Shown one piece after another: positions 34,605-42,621 of a stretch of DNA of 64,000 nt (within the stretch, counting starts at the first letter, position 1; the number at the start of each line of letters is the position of its first letter). The stretch spans positions 62,001 to 126,000 of the forward strand of contig JAHBTB010000006.1 of assembly GCA_019638795.1 (NCBI GenBank). The letters run 5' to 3'. The notes below the pieces were generated by a model. That model worked only from the letters and a program-made list of their open reading frames with translations, ran no database searches and had not been told where the DNA came from. Origin of the DNA: Fimbriimonadaceae bacterium. Its GTDB lineage: Bacteria; Armatimonadota; Fimbriimonadia; Fimbriimonadales; Fimbriimonadaceae. The position numbers and the translations under genes were made by a program.

Positions 34605-35471
34605 ATGGCGACGCTCAAGCAGATCCGACAGCGCATCCGAAGCGCCAAGAGCATCCGGCAGATCACCCGCGCGATGAAGCTGGTGGCCGCCGCACGGCTC
34701 AACCGGGCGAAGTTGCGCGTGGAAGAGGCACGGCCCTATGCGGAAAAGATGCGGGAGCTCATCCTCAGCATCGGTTCTGCCGGCGAATTGCCCAGCCACC
34801 CCCTGCTTGAGCGCCGCGAGGTCAAGAAGGCCCTCCTCGTCTTGGTCACTAGCGACCGAGGCCTAGCTGGTTCGTTCAACTCGGCCCTGATCCGGAAGAC
34901 CGCCGAACACCTCAAGTCCGCCACCGTCCCGACGTCGCTGGCTTGCGTCGGCAAGAAGGGACAGCAATTCTTTGGCAAGCGCGGATATGACGTGGTGCAT
35001 TCGGTGTCGTTGCCCACGGCGGGCGCCGACCTCAGCCACGCGGTAGAACTGGCCGACTACCTCCGCAAAGTGTTCGAGTCAGGCGAGTTTGATTCGGTGC
35101 AGTTGGTCTATTCAAAGTTCTACTCGCCGATCCGCCAAGAACCTCAGATCGTCCAACTCTTGCCCATCGAACCGCCGACGTCGGCGGAGAAGGCGGTGGA
35201 CGGCCCGAGCAAGGAGTACGACTTCGAGCCGGCACCCGAAGAGTTGCTTGGATTGCTCTTGCCGAAGTACCTCTTGACCGTCACCTATCAGGCACTCTTA
35301 GAGTCTGCCGCCAGCGAGCACGGTGCGCGCATGACGGCGATGAGCAACGCGACGGACAGTGCCGGCAAGATGATCGGGGAACTCACCCTGACCGCCAACC
35401 GGGTCCGCCAGGCCGGTATCACCAAGGAAATCTTGGAGATCGTCGGCGGTGCAGAAGCCCTGAACGCCTGA
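34605..35471 (+). CDS. atpG: F0F1 ATP synthase subunit gamma
   Basis: A 288-residue central-shaft subunit. The N-terminal helix has the typical RIRSAKSIRQITRAMKLVAAA, the middle VLVTSDRGLAGSFNSALI and the C-terminal helix NATDSAGKMIGELTLTANRVRQAGITKEI. GAGGA lies seven bases before the ATG. The operon normally continues with atpD and atpC, but here it ends with a hairpin and an unrelated gene. Confidence 0.96.
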   Translation: MATLKQIRQRIRSAKSIRQITRAMKLVAAARLNRAKLRVEEARPYAEKMRELILSIGSAGELPSHPLLERREVKKALLVLVTSDRGLAGSFNSALIRKTAEHLKSATVPTSLACVGKKGQQFFGKRGYDVVHSVSLPTAGADLSHAVELADYLRKVFESGEFDSVQLVYSKFYSPIRQEPQIVQLLPIEPPTSAEKAVDGPSKEYDFEPAPEELLGLLLPKYLLTVTYQALLESAASEHGARMTAMSNATDSAGKMIGELTLTANRVRQAGITKEILEIVGGAEALNA

Positions 35472-35480
35472 CGACACTGG

Positions 35481-35499
35481 CTGGACAGCAAATGTCCAG
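35481..35499 (+). terminator. Possible terminator after atpG
   Basis: CTGGACA (35481-35487) and TGTCCAG (35493-35499) form a 7-bp stem with a five-base loop, ten bases after the atpG stop. No T-run follows. The rest of the gap to 35617 is AT-richer, and nothing else was recognised in it. Confidence 0.45.
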
Positions 35500-35604
35500 A
35501 CATTCATTGTCAGCTTGCACAGGTGCATTTCTTGATGTGTAGAGTGCGTGATATCCGGTAGGACTAACAGGCTTGCGTGACCATATTTGAGTTCACGTGC
35601 CTGA

Positions 35605-35610
35605 TAGACT
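35605..35610 (+). promoter_or_regulatory. -10-like TAGACT for the small membrane gene
   Basis: TAGACT is seven bases before the GTG at 35618. Confidence 0.4.
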
Positions 35611-35617
35611 TACCATC

Positions 35618-35818
35618 GTGTTCCTCCCCAGTCGAGAAGAGATCAAGCAGGCAGCGCGGCCCGCATTGTCCACGACGATTGTTGTTGTGGCAGGTGTCCT
35701 CGTCGCCGGGTTGCTGGTCCAGCGGCTCGGGGTCTTTGTCTTGCCGGCGTTGGCCGTCATCGTGCCCGGCGTCTGGGTCTACGAAGTGTGGCAAGTCCGC
35801 GCCGCGCAGGGTGTGTGA
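35618..35818 (+). CDS. Small two-helix membrane protein, unknown
   Basis: A 66-residue protein with a charged N-terminus (LPSREEIKQAARP) and two hydrophobic segments (TTIVVVAGVLVAGLLV; VFVLPALAVIVPGVWVY). The GTG at 35618 is chosen because TAGACT lies seven bases upstream; a GTG at 35597 would add seven residues. It follows the ATP synthase operon but has its own promoter-like hexamer. No family was recognised. Confidence 0.6.
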   Translation: MFLPSREEIKQAARPALSTTIVVVAGVLVAGLLVQRLGVFVLPALAVIVPGVWVYEVWQVRAAQGV

Positions 35819-35840
35819 GCCACCCCGCGCGACTTGGTTC

Positions 35841-36431
35841 CTAGCACCCCATGCAGGGTGAGGCGGCCGGCTTGGTCTTCATCGCTTCGAAGACCGACCG
35901 GAGTTGTTTGTGGGCGCGGTGGAGGCGGGAGCGGATCGTGCCGACCGGCGCGTCGAACATTTCGGCGATCTCGTTGTAGCTGACACCCTCGACGTCCGCC
36001 AGCCAGACCAGACGGCGCTGCTCCTCGGTCAATTGCTTCAACGACGCCTCCATCTCTTCGGAGAGGATGCCGTCCAGCAACACCTCTTCGGGGCCGGGGC
36101 GGTCGTCGGCGGTTTCAAAGTGGACTGTCTCGTCCCGACCGTCCGGACGCAGCGGGGCGTCATATGACATCGCCTGGACACGCCGGCTCCGCGACCGCTT
36201 GAGGTCGAGGAACAGGCGGGTGACGATGCGGAAGATCCAGTTTTCAAAGGGGCGGTCGCCCTCATAAGCGTCAAAACCGCGATAGGCACGGTAGAAGGCC
36301 TCTTGGGTAAGGTCCTCCGCGTCCCCACGGTCGCCGGACAGCCGGTATGCCAGGTTGAACACCTTCTTGTAGCTCCCCTGCATCAGGTCGTTGAACCGAG
36401 AGTCGTTGCCGATTGCGAGTGTTTGTGCCAT
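35841..36431 (-). CDS. ECF-type sigma-70 family factor with C-terminal CxxC
   Basis: A 196-residue ECF sigma factor. Region 2 is clear (VFNLAYRLSGDRGDAEDLTQEAFYRAYRGF, split here as VFNLAYRLSG and AEDLTQEAFYRAYRGF), and region 4 ends in a helix-turn-helix (VSYNEIAEMFDAPVGTIRSRLHRA). The last residues are SPCMGC, a CxxC pair after region 4 that could bind metal or act as a thiol switch; this is speculation. No anti-sigma gene is adjacent on the same strand. It lies downstream of the small gene at 36623, beyond a strong terminator. Confidence 0.93.
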   Translation of the reverse strand: MAQTLAIGNDSRFNDLMQGSYKKVFNLAYRLSGDRGDAEDLTQEAFYRAYRGFDAYEGDRPFENWIFRIVTRLFLDLKRSRSRRVQAMSYDAPLRPDGRDETVHFETADDRPGPEEVLLDGILSEEMEASLKQLTEEQRRLVWLADVEGVSYNEIAEMFDAPVGTIRSRLHRAHKQLRSVFEAMKTKPAASPCMGC

Positions 36432-36585
36432 TGTTCTATGGTTCTAGTCCAATATTGACTCAGACATACATCTGAAAGCAATCCCAGGGCATATCGTTCC
36501 CGGGTCCCGGGTCAAATGGAACGGCTGCTGACCGTGGAAATGCCTGCCCGAGGAGCTAGGTTCGCCAGTAGGGCCCTCGACAGCA

Positions 36586-36614
36586 AAAACCTCCGCCCGA
36601 TGGGCGGAGGTTTT
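36586..36614. terminator. Strong bidirectional intrinsic terminator
   Basis: A 13-bp perfect stem, AAAACCTCCGCCC (36586-36598) and GGGCGGAGGTTTT (36602-36614), with a three-base loop and T-tracts on both strands. It directly follows the small gene at 36623. The stretch 36432-36585 holds the sigma-factor promoter region and no gene that I can support. Confidence 0.92.
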
Positions 36615-36622
36615 GTTCAGGC

Positions 36623-36790
36623 TCAGTCCTGCTTGAACGTCAGTGCGAAAACGTGCGAGAACATCTTTTCGACTTGCTCGACAATGCTCTCTTGGCTTTC
36701 CTTCACCGGTTCGGCCTTTGGTTCCGATTTCCGTTGGAACAGACCCAGCCACCCCGTCCACGGCAGGCGCCGTGATGGTGATACCACCAT
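36623..36790 (-). CDS. 55-residue protein in an isolated small transcription unit
   Basis: A short gene of 56 codons. The ATG at 36790 has AAGGAGA about seven bases upstream, one of the best ribosome-binding sites in the window, and a 13-bp terminator begins nine bases after the stop. The product has a basic, Trp-containing N-terminus (SRRLPWTGWLGLFQRKS) and a charged C-terminal helix (VKESQESIVEQVEKMFSHV). It could be an amphipathic or partner-binding peptide; no family was recognised. A sigma-54-like promoter lies ~135 bases upstream, directly after the NtrC-type gene. A TACAAT at 36805-36810 is another possible promoter. Confidence 0.68.
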   Translation of the reverse strand: MVVSPSRRLPWTGWLGLFQRKSEPKAEPVKESQESIVEQVEKMFSHVFALTFKQD

Positions 36791-36935
36791 GTTTGTGTCT
36801 CCTTATTGTACGAACCCACGTCTACCCGTGGTAAGGCCAGGCTCATCTGCGGCCTGATGCATGGACGATCCTTGTCCACACGCCTTGAGTCTCCAGTGAC
36901 TTGCTTATCTTGACGGCGGATTGTCGCCCGACTGG

Positions 36936-36951
36936 AGCACGGCCTAAGCCA
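36936..36951 (-). promoter_or_regulatory. Possible sigma-54 promoter
   Basis: On the minus strand, TGGCTTAGGCCGTGCT has GG and GC exactly ten bases apart and matches TGGCAC-N5-TTGCW except for two bases in the first box and one in the second. Initiation would be near 36925, giving a ~135-base leader to the small gene. It lies 24 bases after the NtrC-type gene. A chance match is possible. Confidence 0.4.
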
Positions 36952-36974
36952 CAAGGCCCGCTATGGTCCCAATT

Positions 36975-38159
36975 CTAAGCGGCGGGACGAAGTTTGACGG
37001 GCAGGTGCTTGAGGGCCAGTTCGGACTCGTTCGACCCGGCCATGACGGTGGCGCGCTCCATGGTGTTCTCCAGTTCGCGCACATTGCCGGGCCAATCGTA
37101 GGCCAACAGGCAACGCTCCGCCTCCTGGCCGACCTGCTCCAGCCCCCGCCCGTTCTCTTCGCTGTACTTGGCGAGGTAGTGGCGGCACAGCGGCAAGATG
37201 TCCTCGCGCCGATGGCGCAGGGGAGGCAACGGAATCTCGACCACTTGGAGTCGGTAGAGGAGGTCCAGCCGGAAGGTGCCTTCGTCGACCAGATGCTGGA
37301 GGTCTTGGTTTGTCGCTGTGACGAGCCGCACGTCAATGTGAGTAGTTTTTGTCGCGCCAAGCCTCTCAATTTCACGCTCTTGCAGCACGCGCAGCAACTT
37401 GATTTGCGTGGCCATGGGGATATCGCCGATCTCGTCGAGAAACAGCGTCCCGTTGTGGGCGAGTTCGAACCGCCCGGGCTTGGCGCTGTCAGCCCCGGTG
37501 AAGGCCCCCTTCTCGTGGCCGAAGAGCTCGGCCTCCAGCAAGGTCTCCGGCAGGGCGGCGCACGAAACGGCGACAAAGGGTTGCTCGGCCCGTGGCGACA
37601 TGGTGTGGAGCAGCCGGGCGACGACTTCCTTTCCTGTACCACTCTCGCCGGTGACCAGCACGGTGGCCCGGGAGTCAGCGACTTGGCGGACGGTCTCAAG
37701 AATCTCCTTCATCGCGGGAGACTCGGCGATGAACGTCCGACCGACGTCACCTTTCGCGGCACGCTTGGGCGAAGGGGCTTGGCCGACGCCCCGGCCCTCC
37801 AGAGCGGCACCGATGACCCGCTTCAAGGACTCCAGGTCGAACGGTTTCGTGATGTATTCGTAGGCCCCGCGCCGGATCGCGTCGACCGCCTGGGGGATCG
37901 TGCCGAAGGCCGTCATGATGATGACGGGCAGTCCGGGATGGGACGCCGCGACCCGGCGGTGGAGTTCGTATCCCGTCATGCCGGGCATGGTCACGTCGGT
38001 CAGGAGGCAGTCGACCGGTTCCTTGGCCAAGGTCTCCAGAGCTTGGAGGCCGTCTTCGGCGGTCAGGGTCAGCCAGCCATGTTTTTCGAACGCGGCCTGG
38101 AGGATGCGCCTGATGTTCTGCTCGTCGTCAACGACGAGCACCCGCTTCTTGTCCTTCAT
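36975..38159 (-). CDS. NtrC-family response regulator lacking a DNA-binding domain
   Basis: A 394-residue sigma-54 activator. The receiver domain (1-~120) has the acidic pair VDDE, phospho-acceptor D55 (LLTDVTMPG), a Thr in MTAFGT and Lys in ITKPFD. The AAA+ domain (~145-380) has Walker A GESGTGKE at 171-178, the sigma-54 contact loop GAFTGA at 218-223 and Walker B GTLFLDEIGD at 237-246. The protein ends at KHLPVKLRPAA, where a Fis-type helix-turn-helix would normally follow. Helicobacter FlgR and Chlamydia CtcC are known HTH-less relatives. The ATG at 38159 overlaps the kinase stop as ATGA and is preferred to the one at 38177. Confidence 0.94.
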   Translation of the reverse strand: MKDKKRVLVVDDEQNIRRILQAAFEKHGWLTLTAEDGLQALETLAKEPVDCLLTDVTMPGMTGYELHRRVAASHPGLPVIIMTAFGTIPQAVDAIRRGAYEYITKPFDLESLKRVIGAALEGRGVGQAPSPKRAAKGDVGRTFIAESPAMKEILETVRQVADSRATVLVTGESGTGKEVVARLLHTMSPRAEQPFVAVSCAALPETLLEAELFGHEKGAFTGADSAKPGRFELAHNGTLFLDEIGDIPMATQIKLLRVLQEREIERLGATKTTHIDVRLVTATNQDLQHLVDEGTFRLDLLYRLQVVEIPLPPLRHRREDILPLCRHYLAKYSEENGRGLEQVGQEAERCLLAYDWPGNVRELENTMERATVMAGSNESELALKHLPVKLRPAA

Positions 38160-39679
38160 GCCCTTGGCGCTTCCCATGTCAGTTCAAACGTGCTCCCTTT
38201 GCCCGGTGCCGACTCGACCCGGATGCTGCCCCCGTGCGCGTCCATGATCTTCCGCGCCGTGCTCAGCCCCAGCCCGGTCCCGTCCGCCTTGGTGGTGAAA
38301 AACGGGGAGAACAGCCTGCCGAGTTGGTCCTCGGTCATGCCGGCCCCTTCGTCCTCAACCTTCAAACTGTTCGCGTCGGCAGACAAGCGGACGGTGTTGC
38401 CCCTTGGCGACGCCTGGGCGGCGTTGCGGAGCAGGTTCACCACCACTTGCTTGATCCGTCGCGGGTCCAGTTCAATCTTCGGAAGACCAGGGGCGACCTC
38501 CACACGGAGCGAGACGCCAACTTCGTCAAAATCAGGTCCGACCAGTAGGACGGCGGCGCGGCAGAGTTCCGCGACGTCCGTGGGTTCGGGGTGGATCTGG
38601 AGCGGCCGGGCGAACTCAAGGAAGTCCTCGCACAGGTCGTTCAGGCGGAGCACCTCCTCCTCGATCATCTGGACCAGTTCCTGGGTCATCGCGGGGTCTT
38701 GGCCGATCATCGCGGCGGCAGAGCGGATTCCTGTCAGCGGGTTGCGTATCTCGTGGGCGACGGCGGCGGTCATCTGGCCGATCTCCGCCAGCCGCTTGAC
38801 CCGGGCCACCTCCCGGTTCTGGCGTTCGATCGCGGTCGTCTCCTTGACGGTCACCACCGCACCGCCCGACCGCAAGGGGACGCCCTCGACCAGCCACGTG
38901 CGGTCGGCACCGGACTCATGGGCCTGGTGCCGCGTGGGCCGCTGGACTTTCAGGGTCTCGTGCGTGACCAGTTTGAGCGCGTTCTGGACTTCACTGAGGT
39001 CGGCGTCCGCCCCACCGGTCAGGAAGGAGTCTTCGGCCGCGGCCCGGTTGTGGTTGACGACGTCGCCATGGTCGTCGACGACGACCACGGCACCGGCCAC
39101 GCTGTCGAGCACGGCGGTCAGTTTCTCGTTCATGGCCCGGAGGTCGTTCTCCCGCGCGGCCATCGCGGAGACGATCTGGGCGTTGGTGACAGCCAGGACG
39201 ACTTGGGCACCGAGCGTACTGGCGAGGTCGAGCTCTTCCAGGGTGTAGGGCGGCTCGTCAAGGGTGCGGGACAGGTTGATGACGCCGGCGGCCAACCCGT
39301 CGTCGCCGACCAGGGGCACGACCATCGCGCTGGTCAGCGATTGGTTGCGTTGGATGCCCGACCCCTTGAAGAGCGGATCCTTGGTGGGGTCTTCGATGAT
39401 CCGGGGTTCCCCGGTCTGGAGGACAAGGCCCGCGATGCCGTGGCCGATCCGGACACTGGCATTCTTGGAGAGGTGCCGCTGCGTGCCCGTGGCGGCGCGC
39501 AGGGTGTGCTCCCCCGACTTGGGGTCGAGGAGGAAGATCGAGCCGCCCGAGGCCCGGAACCAGTGCGCGCTCCGTTCGAGGGTTTCGACCAGGTAGGTTT
39601 GGAGGCCCGACTCGAACAACGTGGTGAGGTCGAACAGGTCCCACAGACCGCGGACGACTGGTGCGGGGGCCGAGGCCAT
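38156..39679 (-). CDS. Soluble sensor histidine kinase (GAF-PAS-HisKA-HATPase)
   Basis: A 507-residue kinase with no membrane helices, so it probably senses an internal signal. A GAF domain covers ~25-170 (GSIFLLDPKSGEHTLRAATG; GIAGLVLQTGEP), a PAS-like domain ~185-285, the HisKA helix carries H309 in AAVAHEIRNPLTG, and the ATPase domain has VVNLLRNAAQA, EDEGAGM, FFTTKADGTGLGLS. It is translationally coupled to the NtrC-type regulator and should phosphorylate it. The GAF ligand is unknown. A GACAAT hexamer is nine bases before the ATG. Confidence 0.95.
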   Translation of the reverse strand: MASAPAPVVRGLWDLFDLTTLFESGLQTYLVETLERSAHWFRASGGSIFLLDPKSGEHTLRAATGTQRHLSKNASVRIGHGIAGLVLQTGEPRIIEDPTKDPLFKGSGIQRNQSLTSAMVVPLVGDDGLAAGVINLSRTLDEPPYTLEELDLASTLGAQVVLAVTNAQIVSAMAARENDLRAMNEKLTAVLDSVAGAVVVVDDHGDVVNHNRAAAEDSFLTGGADADLSEVQNALKLVTHETLKVQRPTRHQAHESGADRTWLVEGVPLRSGGAVVTVKETTAIERQNREVARVKRLAEIGQMTAAVAHEIRNPLTGIRSAAAMIGQDPAMTQELVQMIEEEVLRLNDLCEDFLEFARPLQIHPEPTDVAELCRAAVLLVGPDFDEVGVSLRVEVAPGLPKIELDPRRIKQVVVNLLRNAAQASPRGNTVRLSADANSLKVEDEGAGMTEDQLGRLFSPFFTTKADGTGLGLSTARKIMDAHGGSIRVESAPGKGSTFELTWEAPRA

Positions 39680-39688
39680 CTCTTGCAG

Positions 39689-39694
39689 ATTGTC
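39689..39694 (-). promoter_or_regulatory. -10-like GACAAT for the histidine kinase gene
   Basis: On the minus strand, GACAAT is nine bases before the ATG at 39679. Confidence 0.35.
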
Positions 39695-39737
39695 GGTCGA
39701 GGCGGCCCCTCAAGTTAGCTCGGTCGACACATGAAGA

Positions 39738-39765
39738 CGCCCCCGCGCCGTGCGGCACGGGGGCG
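39738..39765. terminator. GC-rich hairpin after the cytochrome gene
   Basis: CGCCCCCG (39738-39745) pairs with CGGGGGCG (39758-39765), with a further short inner stem. It is 17 bases past the cytochrome stop on the minus strand. T-runs are weak. Confidence 0.5.
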
Positions 39766-39782
39766 CCATGACTTGCTTCGCT

Positions 39783-40154
39783 TTACTTGGCGCCTTGGGT
39801 GATCCAAGCCTTGATCAGTTCGACGCTCTTCTCGTCGAGCTTCTTCGGCCCGGGCGGCATCTTCTTGACACCCTTGCCGCCGCTGACGGCGAGATAGACC
39901 CGGCTCTTGTCCGGTTTGCCCGCGACGATGGCGTTCTTCGACTTCAGAAGGGCTTCCTTCTTGTCCAAGTGGATCCCGGCCTTGGCGTAGTCACCCGAGT
40001 GGCAACCGGCGCAGTTCTTTTTGAAAACCGGGGCGACTTCGGTCCAGGTGACCTCTTTCGGCTTGGGGTCTTGGCCGGCTTTGGCGGGCGTGAACGCGAA
40101 AACCGCGACGAGCGCAGAGATCGCGACGACAGGAGCAAACAGCGGACGCTTCAT
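39783..40154 (-). CDS. Secreted mono-heme c-type cytochrome domain protein
   Basis: A 123-residue exported protein with a signal peptide (VVAISALVAVFAFTPAKA) and one heme-binding CAGCH motif near residue 50. A likely distal methionine lies in VKKMPPGPKKLD. The layout resembles the planctomycete-type cytochrome C domain. No partner oxidoreductase is adjacent. A TATGAT hexamer 11 bases before the ATG suggests a very short leader. Confidence 0.88.
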   Translation of the reverse strand: MKRPLFAPVVAISALVAVFAFTPAKAGQDPKPKEVTWTEVAPVFKKNCAGCHSGDYAKAGIHLDKKEALLKSKNAIVAGKPDKSRVYLAVSGGKGVKKMPPGPKKLDEKSVELIKAWITQGAK

Positions 40155-40207
40155 GGTCTCTGCGTATCATAACGCACCTTGACCCCAAAAGTTACATCAA
40201 GGCGAGG

Positions 40208-41278
40208 TCAAGGGAACTGCGGCTCGTTGGGGCGGGGCAGTCGTCGCTCCACGGGCGGCAACGGGGCAAGGGGCCGACTAGGGAGGAGTTGGTACCAGTA
40301 CGCCGTGCTGGAGTAGTCGTTCGCCAACTTGTTCGCGTGCCCGTGCTCGACGCTGACCCTGATGGACTTTTCAAACCTGACCGGGTCTTCGATATGATAG
40401 CGGTAGACAGTGTTCTTGCCCTTCCACCGCCAGTCCTTGTTGCCGGAGTTCAAGATGATCCCGTGATACGGGGCTGAGTGTTCTGTCGTCGGTCCAAACG
40501 CGGTGCAGACGTAGTCTTCCGTCCCCGTGCCGTGCAGTCGGGGCGGCCAGGGCTCGCCGTCGATGACGATCATGTCGTCGCCCTCGCCGTACCAGTCGTT
40601 CCCTTGGCGCTGGAAGCAGTCGATGTCCAGATGGCAGCCGACGTAGACCCCTGACCCTTCGGCCTCAAGGACAAGGTAGTTGCCGCTGTCATCGAGATTG
40701 GGGTTGTCACGCCAAACGTCGAGGTAGTTGTCGGGCCCAAGACGCTCCTTCAACCACCCATCGGTAGGGTTCTCCCGCCGCCATTGGACGTGGAACCGGG
40801 CGACTCCCTCACCGTGGGGGACGGGATACTCCTCGTAGTCGATGTAGAAGTAGACGTTGACGGCCCGTTCCCCCTGGTTCTCCACGGTTATCTCGGCTTG
40901 GTCAAAGGGCATCGGCCACCAGGAGTTCATGCCCCGCCCGTCTTCGGGAGACATCTGCAAGGGGAGGGAGACGAATTCCTTGAGCATGCCGTGGCCGAGG
41001 CCAAAGAAGTCACCGACCGGACACTCGACCGAGGGGTGCGCCTGGCCGTCCCACGTCGCCCGCAGCACCAGTTTGCGGGGGAACGTGTCGTCGTTGCCGA
41101 CCGTCATCCAGATGTGCTTGACGCACCCAGGCTTGTCCACCGCGAGCAGCGTCCTGGTCTGACCGGGCTCGACCACCCACCAGTCCTCGTTGCCCCCCGT
41201 CGTGTCCCAACTGCTTGACCGACGCGACAGGTATTGCCGCAAGTAGGGGAGTTGGCCAAGGGTTGTGCGACCGATCAT
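40208..41278 (-). CDS. DUF2961 / GH172 family glycoside hydrolase
   Basis: A 356-residue protein of the DUF2961 family, now GH172, which includes enzymes on fructofuranosides and arabinofuranosides. Recognisable segments are VDKPGCVKHIWMTV, PVGDFFGLGHG, WWPMPFDQAEITVENQG, YGEGDDMIVIDGEPWPP and GTGTEDYVCTAFGP. The ATG at 41278 is chosen because CACAAT lies seven bases upstream and the longer frame to 41476 runs into the divergent gene. No signal peptide is seen, so it is probably cytoplasmic. The substrate is unknown; the divergent dehydrogenase may share it. Confidence 0.88.
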   Translation of the reverse strand: MIGRTTLGQLPYLRQYLSRRSSSWDTTGGNEDWWVVEPGQTRTLLAVDKPGCVKHIWMTVGNDDTFPRKLVLRATWDGQAHPSVECPVGDFFGLGHGMLKEFVSLPLQMSPEDGRGMNSWWPMPFDQAEITVENQGERAVNVYFYIDYEEYPVPHGEGVARFHVQWRRENPTDGWLKERLGPDNYLDVWRDNPNLDDSGNYLVLEAEGSGVYVGCHLDIDCFQRQGNDWYGEGDDMIVIDGEPWPPRLHGTGTEDYVCTAFGPTTEHSAPYHGIILNSGNKDWRWKGKNTVYRYHIEDPVRFEKSIRVSVEHGHANKLANDYSSTAYWYQLLPSRPLAPLPPVERRLPRPNEPQFP

Positions 41279-41285
41279 CGGGTGG

Positions 41286-41291
41286 ATTGTG
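41286..41291 (-). promoter_or_regulatory. -10-like CACAAT for the GH172 gene
   Basis: On the minus strand, CACAAT is seven bases before the ATG at 41278. The rest of the 121-base divergent gap should hold the promoter of the dehydrogenase at 41400. Confidence 0.45.
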
Positions 41292-41399
41292 GCCCCTCGA
41301 CGCCTTCTTGTCCGACCTCGCTTGTCGGAATCGTCCCTTCCTTCGCGGTCAGGTGGGACTTTCCCATGGCCACCGCCTCGTCGCGGGCGACGATAGGGC

Positions 41400-42533
41400 A
41401 TGGGTGACCGGAAACTTGGCGTCGGCGTGCTGGGCCTGCACGAGGGACGCACGTTGCTCGTCGGACTGAGCCACACGGTGCCAGATTGGGTCAGTCACGG
41501 GCGTCTGTTGGCCGAGGGCGAGACTGGACGGGCCGCTTTCTGCCGCCCGGTCGCCGGTTGCGACTTGCGTCAGGAGAAGATCGACGCCTGCCGCGCGGTG
41601 TGCCCCGACGTCTTCTACACCCAGGACTACGCCGAGATGCTCGCCCGGCCCGAGGTGGACGTCGTCGTCATCTATACGCCGGACGCCCTCCATGCCGAGC
41701 ACATCGAACAGGCGATGCGCGCGGGCAAGCACGTCATCTGCACCAAGCCCCTCGTCAACACGGTCGAAGGCGCGGCACGGGTCGTCGCCGCCCATCGGGA
41801 GACCGGCAGGCAGCTGATGGTGGGGCAAAGCACACGGTTCTTCGAGCCGTTCCGCCGCCAGCGGGCCGCCTATGTTCGCGGCGAGATCGGCGAGGTCGAG
41901 TTTGTGGACGCGCATTACGTCCACCGGATGGATTGGTACTACGAAAAGAGCCCGTGGGTGCGCGACTCCACCGACTGGGTGTTCCTGGGCCTCAGCCATC
42001 CCATCGACCTCGTGCGCTGGTACCTGGGTGAGATCGCTTCCGTCTCGGCGGTCTCTTACCAGTCAAGCCTGGCCCGAGAGTGGGGCTTGGCAGGCCACGA
42101 TGTCTACAGCGCCCAATTCACCGCCCGCGACGGCCGGATCGGGCGGGCGTTCGGCCACTACGGCTTGCACGAACTCCCCAGCGCCCGGAACTGTATCGAA
42201 CTCATGCTGTACGGGGCGCGGGGCACGAGCCAGGCCCAATACCACGACATGCGTCACCGCCACACCGGACCGGAGGGGGAGGAGGTCACCGAAGACTTCC
42301 TGTACGCCAAGCGCGGCTACTACTTTGACAACGAAGTCCACGGCATGCACTTCGGCGAGTTCTCGAACTACACCGACTCCTTCTGCCAGGCGCTGGTCGA
42401 GGGCACGACCTGTTCCCCCGACCTGAGGGAAGGCATCGACGTCTTTTGCCTCATGGAGGCAGCCCGCGTGTCGGCCCGCGAGGGAAGGCCGGTAGACCCC
42501 GGGGAAGTACGGGCTTTGATCCCCGATTTCTAA
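41400..42533 (+). CDS. Gfo/Idh/MocA family oxidoreductase
   Basis: A 377-residue NAD(P)-dependent sugar dehydrogenase-like protein. The Rossmann start is LGVGVLGLHEG, atypical after the second glycine. The catalytic-lysine motif is present as CTKPLVN, and the C-terminal domain contains HYVHRMDWYYEKSPWVRD and LSHPIDLVRWYLGE. The family acts on sugars and inositols, often at C3. It is divergent from the GH172 gene, which suggests one carbohydrate pathway. Substrate and cofactor are not determinable here. Confidence 0.9.
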   Translation: MGDRKLGVGVLGLHEGRTLLVGLSHTVPDWVSHGRLLAEGETGRAAFCRPVAGCDLRQEKIDACRAVCPDVFYTQDYAEMLARPEVDVVVIYTPDALHAEHIEQAMRAGKHVICTKPLVNTVEGAARVVAAHRETGRQLMVGQSTRFFEPFRRQRAAYVRGEIGEVEFVDAHYVHRMDWYYEKSPWVRDSTDWVFLGLSHPIDLVRWYLGEIASVSAVSYQSSLAREWGLAGHDVYSAQFTARDGRIGRAFGHYGLHELPSARNCIELMLYGARGTSQAQYHDMRHRHTGPEGEEVTEDFLYAKRGYYFDNEVHGMHFGEFSNYTDSFCQALVEGTTCSPDLREGIDVFCLMEAARVSAREGRPVDPGEVRALIPDF

Positions 42534-42621
42534 CAGGTTTCGCCGCAGACTTACCGCCGGGAAGGCGGCGCGTTGTACTCTGTCGGCTTAGCCTGGCCGT
42601 GGGGGGCCGGGTTGTGTTCTG

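Noticed and set aside
32481-34799. A 772-codon open frame on the minus strand opposite atpH, atpA and atpG
   Set aside because: It mirrors strongly conserved ATP synthase genes, has no recognisable domain, and long antisense frames are expected at this GC content.
36963-39248. A 761-codon plus-strand frame opposite the kinase and NtrC-type genes
   Set aside because: The minus-strand genes are unmistakable two-component proteins; the plus frame is low-complexity shadow sequence.
42554-42568. CCGCC/GGCGG hairpin after the dehydrogenase gene as terminator
   Set aside because: A five-base-pair stem without a T-run is too weak to call.
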